Positions 7,776-17,280 of a DNA stretch of 43,933 nucleotides are shown here, in pieces. How positions within the stretch are numbered: position 1 is the first letter of the stretch; each line of letters starts with the position of its first letter. Below the pieces are notes generated by a model. The model saw only the letters and a list, made by a program, of their open reading frames with translations. It had not been told where the DNA came from and searched no databases. The position numbers and the translations under genes were made by a program. Source of the stretch: CAYMUR01 sp964393615 (lineage in GTDB: Bacteria > Planctomycetota > Planctomycetia > Pirellulales > Pirellulaceae); NCBI GenBank assembly GCA_964393615.1, contig CAYMUR010000035.1:1-43933 (forward strand), written 5' to 3'.

Positions 7776-10700
7776 ATGTTACCGTGCCCATCTAAGGAAG
7801 AGCTTAAATCATTTCTCGCTGATGATCAGGGTGTGTCACGTCGACAGGAAATGATATCGCACATCGACCATTGCGATTCCTGTCAACAGGTTCTCGATCG
7901 TCTTTCTGATGACGATACGCTTCAAACAAACCGTATTAGTCAACTGGATTTGCAGTTTCATCAAGAGGCAACCTTAGAGGCATTGGTTGACCAATTGCAG
8001 CAAACTCCACCACGACAGTGGTCGGCTCGACATCCGCAGGACAATGATGCAATACGATTTCCCGGTCCACCTACCGAAGAGGCTCCCCTAGGAGTTCTGG
8101 GGGTGTATCGCGTTATCGACATGATTGCTAGTGGCTCATCCGGCATTCTCTATCGTGGGGTTGATACTTCACTTGATCGGACGGTTGCGATCAAAGTACT
8201 TCGAGGAGAACTGGCAGCAAGTGCGAATTATCGTGCCCGCTTACAGCGAGAGGCAAAAGCCATTGCGTCGCTGGCCCATGAAAACATTGTAACGCTCTAC
8301 GAGTTTGGTCGTGAACCAAATTTTCCTCCCTATCTTGTGATGCAATACGTCGACGGTCATTCACTGCGAGAACGTATGTGGCAAGACAGTACATTTTCTG
8401 ATACAGAGGCTGCTTGTATTATTCGGGGGGTCGCACGGGGTCTTGCAGCCGCCCACGAACGGGGACTGGTTCATCGTGATGTGAAGCCCGCAAATATTCT
8501 ACTTGACGGCAAGTCTGGTCGAGTGATGATTACTGATTTTGGCTTGGCACGGGATGGTCAAGAATCGAACCGGATTACCCTGGATGGTGTGATTGCAGGC
8601 ACCCCGGCTTATATGAGTCCAGAACAAATCACACAAACAGAAGTAGTGGATGGCCGTAGTGATGTTTATAGCTCGGGTGTGGTTCTCTACGAACTCTTGA
8701 CGGGACACTTACCCTTTGAGGGCGATTTGAGAAAGACACTATTACAAATTGTACATGACGATCCACGACCACCTCGCCGGCACGATCCGGCCGTGTCACG
8801 AGACTTGGAAGCTATTTGCCTGAAAGCGTTGGAGAAAGATTGTGAGCGTCGCTACCTATCAGCGGAGGCATTCGTCGCTGACTTGGACCGATTCCTGGAG
8901 AATCAACCTGTGACAGCCCAGAGTCCGTCCGGAAGATTGTGGCCTTCTCGATGGTTTCGCCACAGCTGGAGAACATCGTCGGCTGTTAATTTTGTACTGG
9001 TGCCCATGTTATTGGTGGGAATTTGTTTGGCATGTATCCATTGGTATTTCCGTGGAATCAATCATGATCAGGTGGCCGCTCAGGTGTCGTTGCCTGTTGT
9101 GCAAACGATTGAGGCAGGAGATGCGACTGCAGGATTCGGGTTTCAAACAGTCCAACCACCGTCAAAACTGGATGACTTGGATCTTGGTTCGAATGGCAGC
9201 ATACAGCTGAAGGTGATTGGACTACTTGACCCAGCGAGTGGTGACCCTGATGTGATTCGTGACGGTCTGGGCCAGTCACGTGCACATGCGACTTCGGAGA
9301 GTTTGATTTTTCATGAGGATGTCCAGCGAGGTTTTGTGAGACTGGACCTGGGGCGCAACGTAGACATCGAAGCAATCAACACTTATACGTGGGCTCGCAA
9401 TGCCCGTGATTCGGCCAGCAATCAATGGAACTGTCGCGCACCACAGCGGTACACACTTTACGGTAGTACGGCGATGTCTGCACCGTCAACCAAGGGTGAT
9501 CTTGTCGGTAACGGCTGGAGCAAAATCGCAACAGTCAACACGGAAGAGTGGTTTCACATACCGGCCCAGCCACCTTGGGCGAACCGGCCAGAACAACAGG
9601 TCGTTAGCCTTAGAGGACCTGATGACATCATGGCGACTGCCCGTTTTTTGTTGTGGGAAATTAAGCAACCGGTAGATGTTTCACAGCATTCATGTTTTGG
9701 AGAAATCGATCTCTTTGTACATAAATTGTCCAAGTGGCGCAGTTATGTTGTTCAATGTATTGATACATTGATAGAGTCTGGAACCGATCGTTATGGACCA
9801 GTCCAGACCCCGTTGTTGATGTCTATTGTTAATACTGAGACGCTTAGTTCTCCTGTAAATCCTCTGGAATTGGACAGTCGTTTACGTTTGCATCGTCATT
9901 CCGATCAGCGTAAAAAACATGGCTCGAATTTGTGGTTTGACCAGGCGATGCTGACAACGATGTATCGCGTTTGCGACATTACAGGAAAATCTAAATATGC
10001 TGATGCCGCGAATGCTTATATCGATTACGCGTTAACAAATTGCTATAAGCCTGAAAATAATCAGTCCGGGCAAAACGGTATGCCGGTCTGGGGCACGCAT
10101 TTGTATTGGGATTGTTTTCACGAACAACCGGCAGGCGAACAGGCGGGATGTGGCCGGCACGAAATATTTTTGTATCGTCCCAATTGGCAGAGCATGTACC
10201 GTGTCAAGCCTCAGGCAGTACGTAAGATTATTGATGGCTTGTGGAAATGGCATGTTGTGGATCATAAAACCGGTTTGCATAACCGGTATGACAGTGGTGT
10301 TGCGGGAACGGATGTCGCCTATAGTGGTGGAACATTTGTCCAGGCATTTGCTTTCATGTTCCATATGACAGGTGAACATGCTTATCTCGACAAGGCGAAA
10401 GTCGTTGCGGGTTGGTACTGGCGCCATCGAAATATTGAGACAGGGTTAGTTGCCGATTGTCCTAGCCAAGTGAACCGGTTTGATGGACAGCATTGTTTTA
10501 CGAGCATCCCGGGACCTTTTGCTGCACAACTATTGGATTGTTTTCAGTTGACTGATGATCCAGAGTTTCGCAACATGGCGATTGCTTATATCAAGGCCTA
10601 TGACAAATATGGTTGGGATGAACGCCAGCAGTCCTATTGGGGAATGCTCCAACTGAACGGCCAACCTGTACAGCAATCACTTGCAGAGGAAATTTCTGCA

Positions 10701-11204
10701 GAAAACGTTCCAGCGGGCCATGTTGAAGTGTGGCGAACCGCCCTGCATTCGCATGAATTTACGTTAATCTCAGCCCAAGCGGCAATTTTTGCCTGGGAAC
10801 TATCAGCGGCAGAACCTGAAAACCGTGATCCTGAATTGTTACAAATCGCGTTGCGATGGGCGAGTGTGATTGAGTCGAGTTTACCGCCATTTCCTGGTCG
10901 CAGACTGCGGCCTCTGTTGGAGGAAGCTATGCCGCAAGTTGTTGAAACAGGAGGTGTTTACGCAGAGGACTATGGTCGTGTCATCTCTTTCTATGTCCAT
11001 CTTTACCGGGCGACTGACGACCAACGCTATTATCGACAGGCAGAATCGCTGGCACTTGAAGCCATTAAAAAATTATGGTATCCCAACCTGTTCAAAGGAC
11101 ACCCTGCTAAACCTTATTATGAAGCAAGCGATGGAGTAGGCCTGTTGTTGATCAGTTTACTCGAACTGGACAGTCCCAGTGAGAACTTGAGAGGCGCCTT
11201 CTAA
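7776..11204 (+). CDS. transmembrane Ser/Thr protein kinase with anti-sigma-like zinc motif and exported glycosidase-like domain
   Basis: A 1142-residue protein with four parts. Residues 1-50 contain H29-x3-C33-x2-C36, the zinc-binding anti-sigma (ZAS) signature. Residues about 110-375 are a Hanks-type kinase with K140 (VAIK), HRDVKPAN (233-240, catalytic D235), DFG (254-256) and SPE (281-283). A single membrane helix lies at about 403-424. The roughly 700 residues beyond it should face the periplasm: about 445-650 looks like a discoidin (F5/8 type C)-like beta domain, and about 715-1135 is a repeated helical pattern rich in Trp and Tyr, resembling the alpha/alpha-toroid fold of polysaccharide-degrading enzymes. 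I infer the two exported domains from pattern only. It overlaps the following gene by one base (TAATG). Likely a receptor kinase controlling the sigma factor. Confidence 0.87.
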   Translation: MLPCPSKEELKSFLADDQGVSRRQEMISHIDHCDSCQQVLDRLSDDDTLQTNRISQLDLQFHQEATLEALVDQLQQTPPRQWSARHPQDNDAIRFPGPPTEEAPLGVLGVYRVIDMIASGSSGILYRGVDTSLDRTVAIKVLRGELAASANYRARLQREAKAIASLAHENIVTLYEFGREPNFPPYLVMQYVDGHSLRERMWQDSTFSDTEAACIIRGVARGLAAAHERGLVHRDVKPANILLDGKSGRVMITDFGLARDGQESNRITLDGVIAGTPAYMSPEQITQTEVVDGRSDVYSSGVVLYELLTGHLPFEGDLRKTLLQIVHDDPRPPRRHDPAVSRDLEAICLKALEKDCERRYLSAEAFVADLDRFLENQPVTAQSPSGRLWPSRWFRHSWRTSSAVNFVLVPMLLVGICLACIHWYFRGINHDQVAAQVSLPVVQTIEAGDATAGFGFQTVQPPSKLDDLDLGSNGSIQLKVIGLLDPASGDPDVIRDGLGQSRAHATSESLIFHEDVQRGFVRLDLGRNVDIEAINTYTWARNARDSASNQWNCRAPQRYTLYGSTAMSAPSTKGDLVGNGWSKIATVNTEEWFHIPAQPPWANRPEQQVVSLRGPDDIMATARFLLWEIKQPVDVSQHSCFGEIDLFVHKLSKWRSYVVQCIDTLIESGTDRYGPVQTPLLMSIVNTETLSSPVNPLELDSRLRLHRHSDQRKKHGSNLWFDQAMLTTMYRVCDITGKSKYADAANAYIDYALTNCYKPENNQSGQNGMPVWGTHLYWDCFHEQPAGEQAGCGRHEIFLYRPNWQSMYRVKPQAVRKIIDGLWKWHVVDHKTGLHNRYDSGVAGTDVAYSGGTFVQAFAFMFHMTGEHAYLDKAKVVAGWYWRHRNIETGLVADCPSQVNRFDGQHCFTSIPGPFAAQLLDCFQLTDDPEFRNMAIAYIKAYDKYGWDERQQSYWGMLQLNGQPVQQSLAEEISAENVPAGHVEVWRTALHSHEFTLISAQAAIFAWELSAAEPENRDPELLQIALRWASVIESSLPPFPGRRLRPLLEEAMPQVVETGGVYAEDYGRVISFYVHLYRATDDQRYYRQAESLALEAIKKLWYPNLFKGHPAKPYYEASDGVGLLLISLLELDSPSENLRGAF

Positions 11205-11218
11205 TGGTCGAGGGAGTA

Positions 11219-12160
11219 ATGGCCAAGAGAGCAAAAACAAAACGACCTGCAGGATTCACGCTTGTTGAATTGCTCGTGGTAGTTGCCATCGTAGGCATCT
11301 TGCTTGCTTTACTATTGCCTGTGATTCAAAGTTCGCGAGAAGCAGCTAGGCGGTCAGTTTGTTTCAACAATCTCAAACAGTTTGGCTTGGCGTTACATAG
11401 CTATCATGCGGCTAATCGTAGTTTTCCGGTGGGTGTGTACTACGATCTTTACGGAGGCCGCAGGAATTTTGACGATGCGCGGTTTAGTTTTCAAGCTCGC
11501 TTGCTGCCATATTTAGAAGAACATGCTTTGTACGATTCACTTGATTTTGGCCAAAGCTGGGAGACGAACGTCCACTCGCCACTACGAGAGCAACAGGTCG
11601 ATTTCCTGCATTGTCCCAGTTCAACGATTACTTATTCAGATGTTTATTATCGGAATCGACGGTCCTATCCTGGCAAACGGGAGTTTGTCATGCATTATTA
11701 CGGTGTAGCAGGACCGATAAGTCAGCACCCAGAAACAGGGAGAGCTTTGTATCCGGTGGAAGCACGCGATCGTCAACGAGGTGGTTTTGCTACTTCAGGT
11801 TTGTTTTTGCGCAACCGACCCGTCAAGTTTTTTCATGTGTTGGATGGTACGAGTCACACATTGATGATGGGTGAGATCTCATGGCAGGTGGGTGTGTACG
11901 AAAGTTGGCTGGGAGGTCTTGGTCGTTTGTGGTGGCGGTCGATGGCCATGAAGAATTTGGTGCATTCTATCAACTCCTATGCCTATGACCCACCGGTTCA
12001 GGACGATGCAAACGATGTCAGCTTTGGTAGCTACCATCCCGGGGGCACCCAGTTCCTACTGGTGGATGGGAGTGTTCGGTTTGTGAGTGAACAAATAGAG
12101 TTGGTAGTGTTGAAAGCTGCCGCAAGTCGCAATGGGCAAGAGACAAACGTTGACCTGTAA
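11219..12160 (+). CDS. DUF1559 family pseudopilin-like protein
   Basis: Protein of 313 residues from the chosen start. After a short basic N-terminus it has GFTLVELLVVVAIVGILLA, the type IV prepilin/pseudopilin cleavage site and hydrophobic helix, followed by SREAARRSVCFNNLKQFGLA, which is diagnostic of the planctomycete DUF1559 family. The C-terminal region has the family's FGSYHPGGTQFLLVDGSVRF motif. The ATG at 11219 has GAGGG four bases upstream; an in-frame ATG at 11204 that overlaps the kinase stop is an alternative and would add five residues. It is the third gene of the sigma-kinase operon. DUF1559 proteins are abundant in planctomycetes and are thought to be envelope or pseudopilus components; the exact role is not established. 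Confidence 0.9.
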   Translation: MAKRAKTKRPAGFTLVELLVVVAIVGILLALLLPVIQSSREAARRSVCFNNLKQFGLALHSYHAANRSFPVGVYYDLYGGRRNFDDARFSFQARLLPYLEEHALYDSLDFGQSWETNVHSPLREQQVDFLHCPSSTITYSDVYYRNRRSYPGKREFVMHYYGVAGPISQHPETGRALYPVEARDRQRGGFATSGLFLRNRPVKFFHVLDGTSHTLMMGEISWQVGVYESWLGGLGRLWWRSMAMKNLVHSINSYAYDPPVQDDANDVSFGSYHPGGTQFLLVDGSVRFVSEQIELVVLKAAASRNGQETNVDL

Positions 12161-12396
12161 AGTGAAGGTGTGACGGGGGGTAACGCCTTGCTGGTCGATA
12201 CTGACCGTAGGTGCGAGTTTGAATCAAGTGGTTCCCATTTGCGGCTTTTCACACGGCTGTAAAGTCAAAGACCGAAGTCTTGGAAGCCGTACCATCTTTA
12301 TTGGCACGACGAGTAATGCTGTCGAAAAAGAAATGCTTCTCCTCGCCATGATTGCGGTTGGTTTGTTATCTACCAATGTGATGTTTCACGGTGCGA

Positions 12397-14505
12397 TCAA
12401 GCAAGATGTTTCTTGCGTTGAACAGGTTTCACGGCCACGGACAAGACAATTCCTAGTCCAATCAGCATTAGGCTGGATGGTTCCGGAGTACCGATGCGAA
12501 CCGGATCAGGATGCAAGTGTCGGTCAATAGGAACATTGATAACTCGTGTCCAGGGGGTACCTGTGAATGACAAGAGGTTACTTGGCTTGATCGAGCTGGC
12601 AATCAGGTCGTCGGCAATTTCTGCTTCGGAACCGACACCATCCTCAAATTCAAAGGAAAAAACCGTACCGATAAGCTCATTAGGAGTGGCACCGTACAAA
12701 TCAATAGCATCGAACAGGTCGACATCAATTCCAAACCGGAATGAGTCTCCTACAGTAAAAGAACCAGGCGTAAAATCAAGTGTTAACAGTTGGCTACCAT
12801 CCGTGTCACCACTGGGGGTGATGTCGCCAGCGTTCACGCCAACCAGTGATCCGGGATCGACGGCAAAGGGAGTTCCATTACCACCCGGAAAAGTGTACAC
12901 CGCAGCGTCGTTGGTGGGATCTAAAAATGCATCCACGGGACTCAAGTCCATCGTCAGGCTTGTCAAGGAAACACCTGCTGGGCCATCTGAGAAATCGACC
13001 AGGAAGAAGTCGTCAACGTTGAACGGTGTTGAGCCGTTCGTATCGACGAGTACTTCGGGCACGGTATTCAGAAATGGCGACGTGCGCAATTCGTCAATTT
13101 GATCTTGAGTTAGCTGACTCAGGTCATCGCCGTCGGGCGTAATGTGGCCAATGCCGCCGGGAACGTCTCGAACGCTTCCACGTGTCAGGAGATTTTCAGA
13201 ACCTCCTGCTCCAAAATTGTTGTGGCCCAGTCCGAAATTATGTCCCAATTCGTGGGCGACGGTGTCAATCCGGCCAGCACCACCGTTAAAATTTTGTACT
13301 GCCGTGCCATTAATGGCGACTCCGTTACCCCCGACCCAGGCTTCTCCATAGAGGACGAACCCGGGACTGGTCGGCATATCGTCCAGAAACCACATATTGA
13401 TGGTTGAGGGGTTGGCGTGTTGTCCATTGCCTGGCTGGTCGACGTCCACGACGGAGGAAGAAGACAACAGTGAGGAGTCGTTTAACTGGGTCATTGGTAG
13501 AAAAATTGGGGCGACCCCTGCCTGGGCATATATTTTTTCCGTCTCTGCCGGGAATAACGGCGTCGGAGCGCAATTGATTCCAGAATCATTGCAGAGCTGG
13601 ATTGGCTGAACTGTAAAATAGCGATCGATAACTTGAGCTTGTAAGCTTGACGTGATCACTGTCACGATCAGTAACAACGCACCCAGAGTTCGTGTCAATT
13701 GTCGGGTGTGGTGAAAAGTGGCAGTAGCTGGCGTCGGTGTGGCAGTAGCTGGCGTCGGTAGAGTGTTCTTGGAAGGAAGTTGTCTGCGCCGTTGATTCCA
13801 GTATGCCACTGGCCAAGCTAAACCGATCATTAATAACATGAAGCTACTCGGTTCAGGAACCGGTATGCCAATGATGCTGCCCGACGAGTCACCGCCCAGG
13901 AAAGAACCACCGGCAACACCGATTGATGCCAGATTGGCTGCCCCACCGGCCAATGTACCGATTGGGCCAGCTGCGAAATCCTGAATAATGAATTCCCACG
14001 TTTCACCTGGTTCAAAAATATTGTTATTATTTGCACTTTCGGACAGGAGTGGTTGGTTGATTCCTTTTCTGTCAATACGGAATGCTTTACCGGCACCGTA
14101 GTGTTCATGGCCTGCTTGGAATACGACCCCGTCCACATTGGAAAGAAATGTATTTGGATTGCCCACATACCAAAGTGTCTCGAAGGAGCGAGGCGGGTCG
14201 GTTAGATTCGTGATGCGTAAAATGGCGTCAGGTACGTCTGGGTCGTCCGTCTGTTCACAAACCGTGAGGTGTTCTGTTATGCTGTGAGCAGATATCTCTT
14301 CGTCTTTAGGAAAAGGCCCTGTCACACCGACTGTACCCCCCGAGGAACCAATTCCCAACTCGTCGACTCCTTCCGGAACGAAAAGCGGGTCACATGTTCT
14401 TAAGTCGTCGTGTTTGACTTTGACCGGTACGGCAAAGACTGGAATAGTTACTAAAGATACAAGAGTTACGAGCACTAATGTTTTCGTTGGAAATGAGAAT
14501 TTCAT
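12397..14505 (-). CDS. fused double PEP-CTERM protein; second half a metzincin-type metalloprotease
   Basis: One open frame of 702 codons encodes what look like two complete exported proteins. The first (1-241) has a signal peptide (1-25) and ends with VPEPSS (216-221), a membrane stretch and RRR, a full PEP-CTERM signal. A Pro/Thr/Ala linker follows, with TPATAT twice at 251-262. The second has its own signal-like segment (271-291), then a zinc protease core HELGHNFGLGH (418-428, HExxHxxGxxH metzincin pattern), and ends with TPEPSS (673-678), a membrane stretch and basic tail. The stop between two ancestral genes seems lost. A TTG at codon 270 could start the second protein separately but has no visible ribosome site. 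The gene converges on the DUF1559 gene. Whether exosortase cuts at the internal site is unknown. Confidence 0.8.
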   Translation of the reverse strand: MKFSFPTKTLVLVTLVSLVTIPVFAVPVKVKHDDLRTCDPLFVPEGVDELGIGSSGGTVGVTGPFPKDEEISAHSITEHLTVCEQTDDPDVPDAILRITNLTDPPRSFETLWYVGNPNTFLSNVDGVVFQAGHEHYGAGKAFRIDRKGINQPLLSESANNNNIFEPGETWEFIIQDFAAGPIGTLAGGAANLASIGVAGGSFLGGDSSGSIIGIPVPEPSSFMLLMIGLAWPVAYWNQRRRQLPSKNTLPTPATATPTPATATFHHTRQLTRTLGALLLIVTVITSSLQAQVIDRYFTVQPIQLCNDSGINCAPTPLFPAETEKIYAQAGVAPIFLPMTQLNDSSLLSSSSVVDVDQPGNGQHANPSTINMWFLDDMPTSPGFVLYGEAWVGGNGVAINGTAVQNFNGGAGRIDTVAHELGHNFGLGHNNFGAGGSENLLTRGSVRDVPGGIGHITPDGDDLSQLTQDQIDELRTSPFLNTVPEVLVDTNGSTPFNVDDFFLVDFSDGPAGVSLTSLTMDLSPVDAFLDPTNDAAVYTFPGGNGTPFAVDPGSLVGVNAGDITPSGDTDGSQLLTLDFTPGSFTVGDSFRFGIDVDLFDAIDLYGATPNELIGTVFSFEFEDGVGSEAEIADDLIASSIKPSNLLSFTGTPWTRVINVPIDRHLHPDPVRIGTPEPSSLMLIGLGIVLSVAVKPVQRKKHLA
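13718..13759. repeat. 21-bp perfect tandem duplication at the fusion junction
   Basis: Two identical 21-base units at 13718-13738 and 13739-13759 encode the repeated Thr/Pro/Ala linker between the two halves of the fused PEP-CTERM gene. The unit length keeps the frame. Confidence 0.9.
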
Positions 14506-15419
14506 AGGGGAATCTCCAGGTGTTAGGGTGCAGAAACGGTTTTAAAATGGCCAGACGTTTTTGAAGAAATGTGAATTAAACTAGACGTAGGCAGCGGCAT
14601 TGAGTTTGCTTATTGCTGTCACTACTTTCATGCCAATGTTCTTTTGAAATTCTGAAACACAAACATTGTTGTGTGCGAGATCTTTCACAACGACAGTCCG
14701 GCAGTCGTGGCGACCACTGTGCGTTGCTGAGGTGGCCACTATTGCGTCGGAAGTCAATCGCGAGAGACCAAGAGGAATCGACTCGGATAGCCCGCTAGAT
14801 TCCTTGTCCACCCATTACTACGTAGGCATTGCATGAATCCTGCGCGAACGATTTGATTTTTCGGGGCTCACTCTGAAGCAAAGGCACAGGTAATAAGCAT
14901 GTTTTGTGTTGGTGCCAGTTAGTTTCTGCCTTTTTTTCGAAATCTATTATTTAGCTGGTCGCCAACGATGGCGTTGTAAATGCTGATCAACGCACGGTCA
15001 GGCCCTAGCTGGAAATCATGATTGCCAGATGGAAAAATCGCCACGAGTCAACACGTCGCCTACGAAAATGGCAGACATTAAATGGGTAACTGGCAGCGTG
15101 CCTTTGGACTGCACTATTCGTAACAATTTGCAGAAGGTTACTGGTTACGGGTTTTAGTCAGAGTGATTGCTGATTTCCATACAGAAGACAGTTTTTACGA
15201 TTTTTCTCTGTCACTGGACTTCTGTGATGTGATATCGTGGCGGCTCAACGATGGTTGAATAGAGCGATAAGAGGTTAAAAAAGTAAGCTGCTATAAATTT
15301 CCATAGGGACCCCTAGCGTCTTTTTTTAAGATCGTTAAGATTTACGCGAAATGAAGCTTCTTTTCTGATTGAGACTATGAAACAGAATGTGGATTGCGGT
15401 GTTTTTTAAGGAGTGGAAC
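14506..15419. other. long intergenic region upstream of pstS
   Basis: About 900 bases between the divergent metalloprotease and pstS genes. Short overlapping frames near 14.6-14.8 kb on both strands lack homology I recognise or ribosome sites. The part near pstS should hold a phosphate-responsive promoter. CTGTCAC at 15208-15214 and CTGTGAT at 15222-15228 recall Pho-box half sites, but their 14-base period is not the usual 11. No other structure is seen. Confidence 0.5.
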
Positions 15420-16289
15420 ATGTTGGTGCGTTGTGGTTTTGTAGGTTTAGTTGTCGTCCTGGCACCAGTGTTAACGATAGGGTGTGGTAAGAAGAAAACC
15501 CAGGGAGTTGTAATCAAGAATCGCGGTTCGGACACTCTAGTACAAGTTGCGCAGGCCTGGGCCGAATCGTACAAAGAGGTGAAGCCGGAAGTGACCGTTC
15601 AAGTGTCGGGCGGTGGATCGGGAACTGGTATTACAGCCTTGATTAATCGAACAGCCGACATTGCAAATTCAAGTCGTGCGATGAAGGACAAGGAGCGAGA
15701 ACAAATCAAAGAGAAGTTTAATGCGGATGTCACGATCAACGAGTATGTTGTTGGGTTTGACGGAATCGCGGTTTATACCCACAAAGACAATCCCATCAAA
15801 ACGATATCTGTCAAACAACTCAATGGTATCTATGCAGAGGGGGGTGAGATTGCCAATTGGGAACAGGTGGATCCAAAATTTACCGGTGAAATCCAACGAG
15901 CGAGTCGCCAGAACAATTCGGGAACTTATGTTTTCTTTCGTGAGACGGTGTGTGGTAAGAGCGGAGAATTTAAGCAGGGTGCGAATTCCCTAAGCGGATC
16001 CAAGGAAGTAGTAGAATTTGTATCGACGACGCCCTTGGCGGTTGGATATAGCGGCATGGGCTATAAGAATGACACGGTCAACTGGTTGTCAGTGTCTCAA
16101 GAAGATGGTGGTGAATCTTATGAGCCGACGCCGACCAATGTTTTGTCGAAACAATATCCGATTGCCCGACCGCTGTATTTGTACACGGTGGGTGAAGAGT
16201 CTGTTGAAACGAAGGCATTTCTAGATTGGATTTTGGGAGCAGAGGGGCAGAAGATTCTTACCGAGCAGAAATTTGTCCCTATACAATAA
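15420..16289 (+). CDS. pstS: phosphate ABC transporter substrate-binding lipoprotein PstS
   Basis: High-affinity phosphate-binding protein of 289 residues. It starts with a lipoprotein signal ending TIGC, so it should be lipid-anchored on the periplasmic side of the inner membrane. GSDTLVQVAQAW and SGGGSGTGITALINRTADIANSSR are the PstS-family phosphate-contact loops, and RQNNSGTYVFF is the C-lobe binding loop (the last two are family landmarks at about residues 60-85 and 160-175). The ATG at 15420 is chosen over an in-frame codon at 15387 because AAGGAG lies six bases upstream and it gives a compact signal peptide. First gene of pstS-pstC-pstA-pstB-pstB-phoU. Induction by phosphate starvation is expected from the family, not shown here. 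Confidence 0.94.
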   Translation: MLVRCGFVGLVVVLAPVLTIGCGKKKTQGVVIKNRGSDTLVQVAQAWAESYKEVKPEVTVQVSGGGSGTGITALINRTADIANSSRAMKDKEREQIKEKFNADVTINEYVVGFDGIAVYTHKDNPIKTISVKQLNGIYAEGGEIANWEQVDPKFTGEIQRASRQNNSGTYVFFRETVCGKSGEFKQGANSLSGSKEVVEFVSTTPLAVGYSGMGYKNDTVNWLSVSQEDGGESYEPTPTNVLSKQYPIARPLYLYTVGEESVETKAFLDWILGAEGQKILTEQKFVPIQ

Positions 16290-16308
16290 ATTCCTCACGA
16301 GGTAACCA

Positions 16309-16344
16309 ATGACTCCGCTGAACATCAATGATACGGCATCCTAA
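16309..16344 (+). other. 11-codon mini-ORF in the pstS-pstC gap
   Basis: ATG at 16309 has GAGG six bases upstream and encodes MTPLNINDTAS before TAA at 16342-16344. One codon later, in the same frame, is the ATG of pstC, which has no clear ribosome site of its own. Either pstC is translated by reinitiation after this leader, or this is the former pstC start cut off by a stop. Confidence 0.4.
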
Positions 16345-16347
16345 CCT

Positions 16348-17280
16348 ATGAAAAAAAAACGCCATACTTTTATGGTGCGTCTCATCGGCCAGTGGTTGGA
16401 TTTTCTAGAGTTGCCCATTCAGTGGCTGATTTATCTTTGCGGCTGGAGTTCGATCATCCTTGTCGCTGCCATATTCTTCTTTATTTTCAGAGAATCGGGT
16501 GGCATGATTGCCAAACTGGATTGGTCACAATTTTTCTTTAGCACTCGATGGATTCCCAGTCCTGCCGAGGGTAATGATCCCAGCTATGGGGCTGGCGCAC
16601 TGTTGCTTGGTACATTTGCCGTGACATGCGGATCGATGTTAATTGCTGTTCCCTTAGGACTGGGTGCAGCGGTCTACATTTCTGAGTTTGCCACTCCCAA
16701 AGTGAAGGAAATTCTGAAGATAGTCATTGAGCAGTTGGCCGCCATACCGTCTGTCGTTTGGGGTTTCATCGGGTTAGCGGTGATGGGGCCGTTGTTGATC
16801 CAGATTACCGGGCGTCCAGTCGGAATTAATGTGCTTAACGGGAGTATCATTGTTGGTTTGATGGCCGTTCCCTTAATCGTGTCGATTTCTGAAGATGCTC
16901 TGAGATCGGTCCCTGACTCTTATCGTGAGGCGGCGTTGGCGTTGGGTGCTGGTAAATGGGAGATTGTGTATAAGGTGCTCTTTCCGGCTGCTCGAGACGG
17001 CTTGTTGGCGGCGTGCATGCTTGGAGTAGGGCGGGCAGTCGGAGAAACCATGGCCGTATTGATGGCTACAGGCAATGCCAATCAGATTCCTACGAGCATC
17101 TTTGATTCGGTACAGACGATGACGGCGACCATTGCACAGGAGATGGGTGATGCCGTACAAGGTGGTGAACATTACCAAGTGTTATTCATTATTGGAGTAG
17201 TTCTTCTGATCCTGACCTGCATGATTAATGTTATTTCAGACCTCGTCATCAAAGGGATCAAACGGCAAGATCATGGCTAG
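16348..17280 (+). CDS. pstC: phosphate ABC transporter permease PstC
   Basis: Inner-membrane permease of 310 residues, one half of the phosphate channel. About six hydrophobic helices are visible, starting at residues 28-50. YGAGALLLGTFAVTCGSML marks the start of the transporter core. The cytoplasmic coupling loop EAALALGAGKWEIVYKVLFP (about 190-209) is the EAA motif that contacts the ATPases. It partners PstA. The annotated ATG follows a mini-ORF stop by three bases and lacks a clear ribosome site. The 3' end overlaps pstA by eight bases, which suggests coupled translation of the two permease subunits. Confidence 0.93.
   Translation: MKKKRHTFMVRLIGQWLDFLELPIQWLIYLCGWSSIILVAAIFFFIFRESGGMIAKLDWSQFFFSTRWIPSPAEGNDPSYGAGALLLGTFAVTCGSMLIAVPLGLGAAVYISEFATPKVKEILKIVIEQLAAIPSVVWGFIGLAVMGPLLIQITGRPVGINVLNGSIIVGLMAVPLIVSISEDALRSVPDSYREAALALGAGKWEIVYKVLFPAARDGLLAACMLGVGRAVGETMAVLMATGNANQIPTSIFDSVQTMTATIAQEMGDAVQGGEHYQVLFIIGVVLLILTCMINVISDLVIKGIKRQDHG

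Noticed and set aside
14581..14811. 76-codon minus-strand frame in the pstS upstream region
   Set aside because: No ribosome site or family motif, and an overlapping frame of similar length exists on the other strand.
15208..15228. Pho-box-like pair CTGTCAC / CTGTGAT
   Set aside because: The 14-base period does not match the 11-base spacing of known Pho boxes, so it is only mentioned in the intergenic entry.
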